33,672 bases of DNA from the NCBI GenBank assembly GCA_012963885.1, contig DTUY01000084.1, positions 1 to 33,672 on the forward strand, read 5' to 3'. This DNA is from Candidatus Poribacteria bacterium (lineage in GTDB: Bacteria > Poribacteria > WGA-4E > UBA9662). Under the pieces are notes generated by a model, which made no database searches, was not told the origin of the DNA, and saw only the letters and a list, made by a program, of their open reading frames with translations. The translations under genes and the position numbers were made by a program. Shown in pieces: positions 26,456 through 33,672 of this stretch. Every line of letters begins with the position of its first letter. Within the stretch, counting starts at the first letter, position 1.

Positions 26456-27970
26456 ATGATGAACCAACAATCAAGCCCAAATTTTCTTGTTTTTATCGTT
26501 GATCAGATGAACAGTTTCAGCCTTGGATGCCATGGTAATTCAGATGTCCGCACACCCAATATAGACAAGTTATGCGCTGGAGGTACAAGTTTTGACCGCG
26601 CCTACTGTAGCAATCCGGTCTGTTCCCCCTCCAGAGCTACGCTCCATACCGGACTGACTCCCCGGCAACACGGTTTGGTCACCAACGGGTGTAAATTGAC
26701 GGATCAGATGCCCACGTTGCCACAGGTGTTGGCGGACAATGGGTATCGTACCCATTGTGTTGGCAAGATCCATTTGCAACCATTCAGCACCTCTGACTTT
26801 GGCGAGGAAGGTCATCCCCTTTCGTGGGAGAGTCGCGACCTGTGGAATGAAGGTGTGATCGAAGGATTACCCCTACCATATTATGGCTATCAAACGGTGG
26901 ACTATGTTGGTGGACATGTCAACTATGTCAACGGTGATTATATCAATGACGTGGAAGCACGGTCTCCAGGTACCAGAGCAAAACTGAGCCGGGCAGAGGC
27001 ATACCATAGTGTACCGAAAAGTCAAGCTTGGCGAATGCCAATTGATCCGGAACTGCACTATAATCATTGGATCGCAGACAGGTCGATGGACTTTCTCGAT
27101 TCGGTGCCGGATGAGGATAATTTCTTTCTTGTCACCTCTTTCCCAGATCCTCACCATCCCTTTGCTGCCTGTCGACCCTACAGCGAAATGTATGATCCCA
27201 ACGAGGTCACCTTGCCGGAAACCTGGAACGAAGGTGAAGATCTCTGTGGTTACCTTCAACGGGATGCCAACACCGGGCACAGTTCGTGGGACGAAACCGC
27301 TTTACGAGAATCCATCGCCCAGACTTACGGTATGGTCACTCACATCGACGACAATGTCGGCCGTCTGCTCCAGTACCTTGATCAAACCGGACACGCCGAC
27401 AACACTGTTGTAGTGTTTCTGTCTGATCACGGTGAGTATCTTGGTTCTCATCACCTGCTACTGAAAGGGAAGTGGCCCTACGAACAGGTGGTGCGTGTGC
27501 CGTATATCTGGAAAGATCCAAAAGCAAGAGCGAGAGGAAGATCTGATCAAATTGCCAGCCTGCTCGATTTTGTGCCGACGGTGCTTGATTATGTCAAAAT
27601 TGATCAAATTCCTTTTAAGTTGCGTGCCGAGGGGAAAGGAACTACACCAACCCTGCCGGGGAGATCATTGCGAAGCTGGATTGAAGGAAATACAGAGTCG
27701 AGTGTCGGCGCCTTAGTCGAGTATGACGAAGACTTCTCTGCAGGACATATATGTCGCTACCGGATGTTTATTGAATCACGATTCAAGGTCTGTCTCTACG
27801 GAGGAACAGGGCAGGGGGTTTTGCTCGATCTGGAACAGGATCCACATGAACGCCGTAACCTATGGACAGATAGCAGCTACACCAGCATCCGAAACGATAT
27901 GCTGGCCAAACTGGCTGACCGATTGGCGTGGACGGATCGGCTTGATTCCCCTCGTTATTGTGGTGCTTAA
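26456..27970 (+). CDS. Sulfatase, type I, without signal peptide
   Basis: A 504-residue sulfatase of the alkaline phosphatase superfamily. The formylglycine motif is CSPSR with Cys56, converted post-translationally by a sulfatase-modifying enzyme not coded here. Asp16 (IVDQM) and SDHGEYLG with following HHLLLKGKW provide metal and substrate contacts. The mature start has no signal peptide, so it should desulfate a substrate inside the cell. It starts at one of two adjacent ATG codons. Choline-sulfatase-like and glycan sulfatase assignments are both open. It shares the DHGEYxGxHHLLLKG block with the next sulfatase, so the two probably arose by duplication. Confidence 0.92.
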   Translation: MMNQQSSPNFLVFIVDQMNSFSLGCHGNSDVRTPNIDKLCAGGTSFDRAYCSNPVCSPSRATLHTGLTPRQHGLVTNGCKLTDQMPTLPQVLADNGYRTHCVGKIHLQPFSTSDFGEEGHPLSWESRDLWNEGVIEGLPLPYYGYQTVDYVGGHVNYVNGDYINDVEARSPGTRAKLSRAEAYHSVPKSQAWRMPIDPELHYNHWIADRSMDFLDSVPDEDNFFLVTSFPDPHHPFAACRPYSEMYDPNEVTLPETWNEGEDLCGYLQRDANTGHSSWDETALRESIAQTYGMVTHIDDNVGRLLQYLDQTGHADNTVVVFLSDHGEYLGSHHLLLKGKWPYEQVVRVPYIWKDPKARARGRSDQIASLLDFVPTVLDYVKIDQIPFKLRAEGKGTTPTLPGRSLRSWIEGNTESSVGALVEYDEDFSAGHICRYRMFIESRFKVCLYGGTGQGVLLDLEQDPHERRNLWTDSSYTSIRNDMLAKLADRLAWTDRLDSPRYCGA

Positions 27971-28087
27971 TCGACAGCAGAACAAATAAATTTCCGCGCC
28001 CCTGGAGATTTTTCAGTAATTGCGTGCCCTCAAGATGGCACGTATGCAATCTTTTTCAAAGACGACCTGAATCAAGGAATACTTGCT

Positions 28088-29557
28088 ATGAACAACCGTC
28101 CAAACATTCTAATTATTCAGTCTGACCAGCACCGAATCGACTGTATCGGAGCATATGGGAACTCAGAGATCCAAACACCACACCTCGATGCGCTGTCAGC
28201 GGACGGCATCAGGTATCAGCAGTCGTTCTGCCCATATCCGGTGTGCACACCATCGAGATATTCATTTCTGTCCGGGCTTTATGTCCATCAGCACATGGGG
28301 CGGAGCAATCGCTCAACCTTGTCCCCCGTTATCCCGACCTTTCCGCGTGTTCTGTGTGATGCAGGTTATCAAACTAAAGCTGTCGGCAAGATGCACTTCA
28401 CACCGACCTACCTGGACGTTGGATTTGAAGAGATGTTGCTGGCTGAGCAGGCTGGGTCAGGGCGGTACGATGACGACTATCACCGATGGTTGAAGGAAGA
28501 AGGTCAGTTCGACCAGATTGATCTGATAGATCAGGTACAGGAGTATCGACAACAGACGTCAGCAGAATACTGGGATACTGTCGGCGCCATAGAATCGAAC
28601 CTGGAGGAAAAGTACCACTCTACCACCTGGATTGGAGATTGTGCTGTCGAAAGCCTCTCCGATTGGAACCATGATCGTTCGCACTTGCTGATGGTGAGTT
28701 TTATCAAACCGCACCATCCGTTCGATCCACCAACACCGTGGAGTCGGATGTACGACCTAAACCGACTGTCACTACTGCCCGGATACACCGATTCACCCCT
28801 ACAGCATGATCTGGATTTTCACGCTGGATTTTTCCCTTACGCTGAAATGACAGAGGAAAAGATTCGTGGTGCCATGGCTTATTATTATGCGACTATTTCT
28901 CAGATCGACCATCACCTTGGACGCTTAATAGACTGTCTCAAGCAAAAGGACTTATACGATAATACACTTATCCTTTATAACAGCGATCACGGTGAATATA
29001 TGGGTTATCATCACCTGTTGCTGAAAGGTAATTACATGTATGATCCACTGATCAAGGTGCCATTGATTATCAAGTATCCAGATCAAACCCAGGCAGGTAC
29101 TGTTTCTGACGCCTTGGTCAACACCATCGACGCGGCACCGACGCTATTGAAACAAACTAGCTGCCAAGTCCCCGAAACTATGATGGGGCTGGATTTAATG
29201 GATTCAGCAGATCAGCGGGAATTCGTTTTCGCCGAAGCTGGTCGTGGCAGCGGATACATGGCTCGGTCAAAGACACGGAAACTTCTACTTCATCACCAGG
29301 AGAACCAATCCCAATTTTTTGATCTGGAGATGGATCCGTACGAATTGAACAACCTCTTCTTCGATCCACATTGGCAGGACGAGGTTGCTGCCTTTCGGGA
29401 GGCATTGTTCAAATGGGCAATGTTTGATCATCCAACTCATGCCTACCTAGACCCAACTTCTGCCATAATTCCGGCTAGGAACGCAGTTCACCATGATGAT
29501 GGACATCGAGATGAGATCTACGCTTACTTTAAAAACAAAATGAAAGGTAACGCGTAG
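28088..29557 (+). CDS. Second sulfatase, type I, without signal peptide
   Basis: A 489-residue sulfatase with the formylglycine motif CTPSR (Cys53). Metal-binding residues are expected at Asp13 (QSDQH) and in NSDHGEYMGYHH. Like its neighbour it has no export signal. It starts 117 nt after the first sulfatase; this gap shows no gene and no strong terminator. Sequence blocks shared with the first sulfatase are limited to motif regions, so they may act on different sulfate positions of the same sugar. Confidence 0.92.
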   Translation: MNNRPNILIIQSDQHRIDCIGAYGNSEIQTPHLDALSADGIRYQQSFCPYPVCTPSRYSFLSGLYVHQHMGRSNRSTLSPVIPTFPRVLCDAGYQTKAVGKMHFTPTYLDVGFEEMLLAEQAGSGRYDDDYHRWLKEEGQFDQIDLIDQVQEYRQQTSAEYWDTVGAIESNLEEKYHSTTWIGDCAVESLSDWNHDRSHLLMVSFIKPHHPFDPPTPWSRMYDLNRLSLLPGYTDSPLQHDLDFHAGFFPYAEMTEEKIRGAMAYYYATISQIDHHLGRLIDCLKQKDLYDNTLILYNSDHGEYMGYHHLLLKGNYMYDPLIKVPLIIKYPDQTQAGTVSDALVNTIDAAPTLLKQTSCQVPETMMGLDLMDSADQREFVFAEAGRGSGYMARSKTRKLLLHHQENQSQFFDLEMDPYELNNLFFDPHWQDEVAAFREALFKWAMFDHPTHAYLDPTSAIIPARNAVHHDDGHRDEIYAYFKNKMKGNA

Positions 29558-29574
29558 TCGGGAGATTCTCAAAT

Positions 29575-32112
29575 TTGCAAGATCAAAAGACACGCTTAAT
29601 CCATCTGTTACCGGTCGAACGTCAAACCAAGACCGAAACTCAGGATTTGATACGCGGTTTTACAGACGCGGAATTGGCAGAGGCACAAGTAATCGTGCCA
29701 GAGAGAGAAGAACCAGGCCTGACTGCACCCATACCGAGAAAGGTTCATGTATCTGGTCGTGCTTGGGTTGCCGATCAGGGAAGAGCAAATGGCTTAAGCG
29801 ATGTACGCGTCACTGATGGAGAGTACATCTATCTGACAGAAGAAGATGGCACCTTTTCCTTTATCTTTGACATGGATGATGATCCACACTGCCGTTTTGT
29901 TGTGGTCGTCTGTCCAAGCGGTTACCGATTAACAACGCCCTTTTTCCTACGCATCCCGCACGATGAAGAAACGGTAGAATACCAAGTCGACTTTGTTTTT
30001 CATACCGATATCCAAGATAGTCAATTTTCGTTTCTGGTAGCCAGTGATAGCCAGTTCACCCGGCCAGAAGCCATGATCAGCATAGCGAAAGATTTCGCCC
30101 AGATGACAGAAGAAGCCAAAGACCTTGCGTTTCTAATGACGGTTGGTGACCTGACCATGAGTGGCACACACTACCAGTGGGATATGTACGATCAAATTCA
30201 AGGTGCTTCTCAACTGCCGATTTATAACAGTTTTGGGGGGCATGATGGCAACTGTCTCACACCCCGTAGTACGCTCAACTACGAACTGCGGATTGGCCCG
30301 CCCTACTATTCGTGGGATTATGGTGGGGTTCATTTCGTTCAATTTGTGACCGAACATCGGTATCTCGGTGAGAGAGGTCAGACACGGCAAGATAAGTGGT
30401 TGGAAGCGGATTTAAAAATGGTCGTACCGGAAACACCCGTTATTGTTGCCACACATTACCCACTAAAGGCTGATTGGTTCGATCAACGAAAAGCTGAGGG
30501 CTTTAAGGTGATTTGTCAATTGGCTGCCCACTGGCATTGCGTCCAGGTCGGCAGTCGAGGGTCAGTCCCAGTCTTAATTACTGCTCCAGCCCGAGGATCG
30601 GATTGGGGATCGTATTCTAACGCTTACCGATGGGTGCACATTACCTCAAACGGTGTTCGAAGCGACCTCCGAGTTGCTGGACAATACCAACGACTGGAGG
30701 TCATTTCTCCGGCTGTTGCAACCACCCTCGGCCAACAACCGATTCGTCTGTTGGCTTATGATTCGGCCAAGAAGGTAAAAACGGTGAGGTGTCGTCTGGC
30801 AGATCCAAATGGTGTTATCCAATCGACAGATCTAAAGCTTGACGGCGATTGGACATGGAAGGAACAGTTTAATCCACAAATTCCTGGTCAGTGGACGTTT
30901 GAACTAGATGCCACCGACCAACTCAACCAGTGTTGGCAACAGAAACATTTAGTTGAAGTCATTGATACGTGTTTAGCTGATCCTGTGATTGGTGGCGACT
31001 TTCCTTGGATCTTAGCTGGAGACCCTCCCCGCGTATTAGCAGAAGGACCGGAACCTCCACTTTATCCACTTTGGATACAGCACACTGGTTCTGTTCATGT
31101 CCTACATGCTTCACCTGTCGTCGCTCACGGCCATGTGTATGTGGCTGTAACCAACCCAAACGCGGGTGAGATCTTTCATGGAATCTGCTGCTTTGAGGCC
31201 AAAACGGGGCAGGAAATTTGGAGGAGTCCATCGCCACGAGGAGATATCCGCGGGGCAGTGACGGTTCATGAGGATTGCGTTTATACAGTGACAGGCCAAG
31301 GATGGGCTGCTGCCTATATGGCCAAAACAGGAGAATTGTTGTGGGCACAACCACTAAAGCCGGCTTATGCCGACGGTCGTCCGCTAGCCATTAACCAAAC
31401 ACCACCGATTCCGACAAAATTCGGCCTATTGGTAAGCGATTGGCAGTCACCACAGTTCCTGCTTAATTACCAGACTGGTGAGGAAATCAGGCAATTCGAC
31501 ATTGATATTGGTTATTATGCAGCCTTCGCCACCATTTTCGACGACATCCTTTACATCGCGCGCCGTTACGGGCGTTCGGCTATTCGGTTGCCTTTAGGAG
31601 AAGTGGTGTGGGAAGGTGAGGAATCTGCCCGATCAACCTCGGCCGGAATTGTTGTTGATGGAAAATTTATATATCGCACGGCATCGAGCGTGAAGGCACT
31701 GGATACCGAAACTGGAGAAGAAATCTGGGACACACCTGTGGCCAATGCCGGGTTCCAGAACCCAATTCCGGTTGTATGGGATGATCTGGTGTTGGTCAAT
31801 GGTACGCACTTTACTGCCATTGACTTGGTCACGAGCGAGATCCGATGGGAGGTTGCCTGTGCGCAAGACGCATCCAGATTTGAACGCTCCCAGCGTCAAA
31901 CTATGGCCGGAAGTTCTACACCAATCGTTGCTGGAAATTATGCCTATTTTGGCCATGACGACACCTCAATTCGAACCGTCAATAACCAAGGCCATCTGGT
32001 CTGGGTGTATCGGCTTGGTACGCCAATCAAGACTGCACCTGTGGTTTGCGGAAATTTACTTTTTGCTCACGATTACTCAGGAAACCTGTGGTGTTTCGCG
32101 CCAACCGTCTGA
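29575..32112 (+). CDS. Metallophosphoesterase fused to a PQQ-like beta-propeller
   Basis: An 845-residue two-part protein. Residues about 50-150 form a beta domain like the MetallophosN module. A calcineurin-like phosphoesterase domain (about 150-380) has Asp158 (SDSQ), Asp192 (VGDLT), GGHDGN with His223, His294 (THYPL) and AHWH (His319, His321). After a linker, a PQQ/BamB-type propeller (about 480-845) has repeated blades such as YVAVTN, CFEAKTGQEIW, AYMAKTGELLW and ALDTETGEEIW. The usual His of DxH is Gln160 and the Asn of GNHD is Gly, so metal binding may be altered. TTG at 29575 is chosen with GGGAG at 29560-29564, since the next Met lies inside the fold. No signal peptide is present, unusual for propeller proteins. 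Confidence 0.85.
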   Translation: MQDQKTRLIHLLPVERQTKTETQDLIRGFTDAELAEAQVIVPEREEPGLTAPIPRKVHVSGRAWVADQGRANGLSDVRVTDGEYIYLTEEDGTFSFIFDMDDDPHCRFVVVVCPSGYRLTTPFFLRIPHDEETVEYQVDFVFHTDIQDSQFSFLVASDSQFTRPEAMISIAKDFAQMTEEAKDLAFLMTVGDLTMSGTHYQWDMYDQIQGASQLPIYNSFGGHDGNCLTPRSTLNYELRIGPPYYSWDYGGVHFVQFVTEHRYLGERGQTRQDKWLEADLKMVVPETPVIVATHYPLKADWFDQRKAEGFKVICQLAAHWHCVQVGSRGSVPVLITAPARGSDWGSYSNAYRWVHITSNGVRSDLRVAGQYQRLEVISPAVATTLGQQPIRLLAYDSAKKVKTVRCRLADPNGVIQSTDLKLDGDWTWKEQFNPQIPGQWTFELDATDQLNQCWQQKHLVEVIDTCLADPVIGGDFPWILAGDPPRVLAEGPEPPLYPLWIQHTGSVHVLHASPVVAHGHVYVAVTNPNAGEIFHGICCFEAKTGQEIWRSPSPRGDIRGAVTVHEDCVYTVTGQGWAAAYMAKTGELLWAQPLKPAYADGRPLAINQTPPIPTKFGLLVSDWQSPQFLLNYQTGEEIRQFDIDIGYYAAFATIFDDILYIARRYGRSAIRLPLGEVVWEGEESARSTSAGIVVDGKFIYRTASSVKALDTETGEEIWDTPVANAGFQNPIPVVWDDLVLVNGTHFTAIDLVTSEIRWEVACAQDASRFERSQRQTMAGSSTPIVAGNYAYFGHDDTSIRTVNNQGHLVWVYRLGTPIKTAPVVCGNLLFAHDYSGNLWCFAPTV

Positions 32113-32167
32113 ATTTTGAATTGCCCTTCATCGTCTGACCTTCTATAACCATATTCGAGGAGTGAAC

Positions 32168-33562
32168 ATGTTAAGATCCCAGTTTTATCCACTTATATTT
32201 GGAATTTCGGTGACAATAATCCTAATTGGTTGCCAGCAGAAATCGACCGATAAAAACAGGCAGAGTACAAAAGGCAATCAGGTCATCACCTTGATTGTGC
32301 GTTGCAAAGCAAAACCACCTACTGAAGACTGGCGCGGAAATAACCTAATTGCTGCGGCAGAAGTGGTGAACGCAGAATTACAAGCGGCAGAGGATAAACG
32401 CAGTGTTCGAATTCAACTGATTCAGGATGACAAAGACTGGGGTGCATACAAGACGGAGTTTGAGCTGGCATCGGATGCCAATCAAGCCTCAGATATTATC
32501 CTTTCCGGGCATGAACATATTGGGGATTGGGCCTCTGCCAACTTGATCCTGCCCATTACAGACAAAATACCAAACCATCCCGAATTTAGTGACGTTATTC
32601 CATCGTTATGGCAGGCGACAGAATGGAATAGCGAAAGATGGGGTATCCCGCAAGATGCCGAAGTGCGCCTCTTATACTATAGTAAACCGATCCTGCGGAA
32701 ACTTGGCTGGAGCGATGAAAAAATTGAAAATCTGCCGACTCAAATTACCAAAGGTGAATTTACTTGGCTAGACATGCTTCAAGTGGCCAAGCAGGCAGTA
32801 AATCAAAAAATAGTAGTCCCTGGGAATGGTTGGTGGCATCGTTCTCAGAATGGGCCTGACTTCTTATATTATTATTTAGCCCACGGGGGCGAAATCATCA
32901 ACCAAGATGGAATTCTTGTCTTTGACCGACAGGCTGTTTTGAAAGTCTATCAACTATTGTATTCTGCCGCCCACGAAATACGGGTGCTCTCACCCAACCT
33001 GATCGGTATGGATGCCAACGAATGGAATACCACTATCAGTACGGCTAATAGAGTGCTCTTTTGGTTCGCTGGTTCGTGGAACTGGGCTGATTGGGCCACT
33101 AACTATCTCCAGGATTTTGGAGTTGAAGCGTTTTTATTCAAAAATGTTGGGTTCGCACCAATTCCGGCAGGATCGACCGGAAAGCCGATTACGCTGACAC
33201 ATCCGCTGGTATATATGATCAGTACCCAGTCGACGCATCCAGACTTGGCCTTACGAGTAATTGCTAAAGCCACAACCAGAGAGTCTAATACCAATCACGC
33301 TGTCAGCAGTGCCCATTTGGGAATTTTGAAATCTCAGAAGAATTTTCCGCCTTATGTCAAGGCCAGATTTCTTAGCGAAGTAATGTATCTCCTCAATTTC
33401 ACCACTTTTCTACCAAATAGTACACACTGGGGCAGTTGGTCGGACGCGTTTTTCCTGGGAATTCAAGCGGTAGAGTCTGGGGATCTAAAACCAGCACAGG
33501 CTTTAGAGGTCATTGAAGGTCAAATCAAAAACGATCTCGGAAATCAGATCATTATTCGTTGA
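32168..33562 (+). CDS. ABC transporter sugar-binding lipoprotein
   Basis: A 464-residue extracellular solute-binding protein, family 1 type. The signal has a hydrophobic stretch and lipobox LIGC followed by QQKS, so it is anchored outside the cytoplasmic membrane. Features include an early ITLIVRCKAKPPTEDW strand, a WGIPQDAEVRLLYY hinge segment, GEFTWLDMLQVAK, and a VLFWFAGSWNWADW segment typical of sugar-binding members. The ATG at 32168 has GAGGAG 5 nt upstream; a GTG at 32162 overlaps this site and is less likely. No permease or ATPase genes are in the window, but they could follow beyond the end. It suggests the cluster's substrate is imported. Confidence 0.88.
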   Translation: MLRSQFYPLIFGISVTIILIGCQQKSTDKNRQSTKGNQVITLIVRCKAKPPTEDWRGNNLIAAAEVVNAELQAAEDKRSVRIQLIQDDKDWGAYKTEFELASDANQASDIILSGHEHIGDWASANLILPITDKIPNHPEFSDVIPSLWQATEWNSERWGIPQDAEVRLLYYSKPILRKLGWSDEKIENLPTQITKGEFTWLDMLQVAKQAVNQKIVVPGNGWWHRSQNGPDFLYYYLAHGGEIINQDGILVFDRQAVLKVYQLLYSAAHEIRVLSPNLIGMDANEWNTTISTANRVLFWFAGSWNWADWATNYLQDFGVEAFLFKNVGFAPIPAGSTGKPITLTHPLVYMISTQSTHPDLALRVIAKATTRESNTNHAVSSAHLGILKSQKNFPPYVKARFLSEVMYLLNFTTFLPNSTHWGSWSDAFFLGIQAVESGDLKPAQALEVIEGQIKNDLGNQIIIR

Positions 33563-33567
33563 AGTTA

Positions 33568-33586
33568 ATGATTATATTATAATCAT
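33568..33586 (+). promoter_or_regulatory. 19-bp AT-rich palindrome after the binding-protein gene
   Basis: ATGATTATA, one central T, and TATAATCAT form a perfect inverted repeat beginning 6 nt after the stop codon. The lack of G/C pairs and of a following T tract argues against a terminator. An operator for a downstream transporter gene is possible. The remaining bases to the window end contain no gene. Confidence 0.35.
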
Positions 33587-33672
33587 ACGCACAAATACTA
33601 TAGTTATTTAGATCGGAATTTTTTTGTCGCGTTTTGCCTGAGTTCGTATTGAGGCCTCTAATATATTGAGAA

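Noticed and set aside
26873-27280. 135-codon minus-strand frame
   Set aside because: It is the antisense of a well-supported sulfatase and has no family features.
30959-31354. 131-codon minus-strand frame
   Set aside because: It is opposite the propeller blades of the phosphoesterase fusion and has no recognisable motif or ribosome site.

Overview
The window most likely comes from a member of Candidatus Poribacteria or a close relative. Three things suggest this: the C-terminal module of the first protein, with its NPFNPETWIHYQL-type sequence ending in an RKM-like tail; the mixture of cytoplasmic sulfatases, a PhyH dioxygenase, a DUF1080 protein and a Gfo/Idh/MocA protein; and a slightly AT-rich composition throughout. 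The lineage call rests on recognised family habits, not on a marker gene.

Region 1 (1-7627, all + strand) is a possible operon. It holds a 1601-residue secreted double beta-helix protein with a Por/T9SS-like C-terminal module, a TPR lipoprotein, a small membrane-linked protein and a DnaJ-like co-chaperone. Spacing becomes very tight after the first gene.

Region 2 (7654-20250) is central metabolism. Minus-strand gltB-gltD (glutamate synthase) is divergent from plus-strand citrate synthase, NADP-type isocitrate dehydrogenase and malate dehydrogenase. The 2-oxoglutarate made by Icd is the carbon skeleton GltBD consumes, so the arrangement couples carbon to nitrogen. A strong sigma70-like promoter lies far upstream of citrate synthase and leaves a leader of about 268 nt. 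Four copies of a 22-bp tandem repeat cover the citrate synthase stop codon. A hyuB-type gene without a partner hyuA follows mdh.

Region 3 (20251-22683) holds two minus-strand genes, DUF1080 and an unrecognised conserved-looking protein. They are separated by about 0.9 kb that contains a decayed IS701/IS4-like transposase, undetectable as one open frame but clear when read in pieces. A nested hairpin lies between hyuB and the DUF1080 gene.

Region 4 (22855-33562, all + strand) looks like a catabolic cluster: PhyH-type dioxygenase, a frameshifted Gfo/Idh/MocA oxidoreductase, NodB-like deacetylase, TIM-barrel sugar isomerase, two sulfatases without signal peptides, a metallophosphoesterase/PQQ-like propeller fusion, and a lipoprotein sugar-binding protein. 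My inference is uptake of a small sulfated, possibly N-acetylated or phosphorylated sugar followed by cytoplasmic desulfation and oxidation. The substrate cannot be read from the sequence.

No tRNA, rRNA or CRISPR array was recognised.
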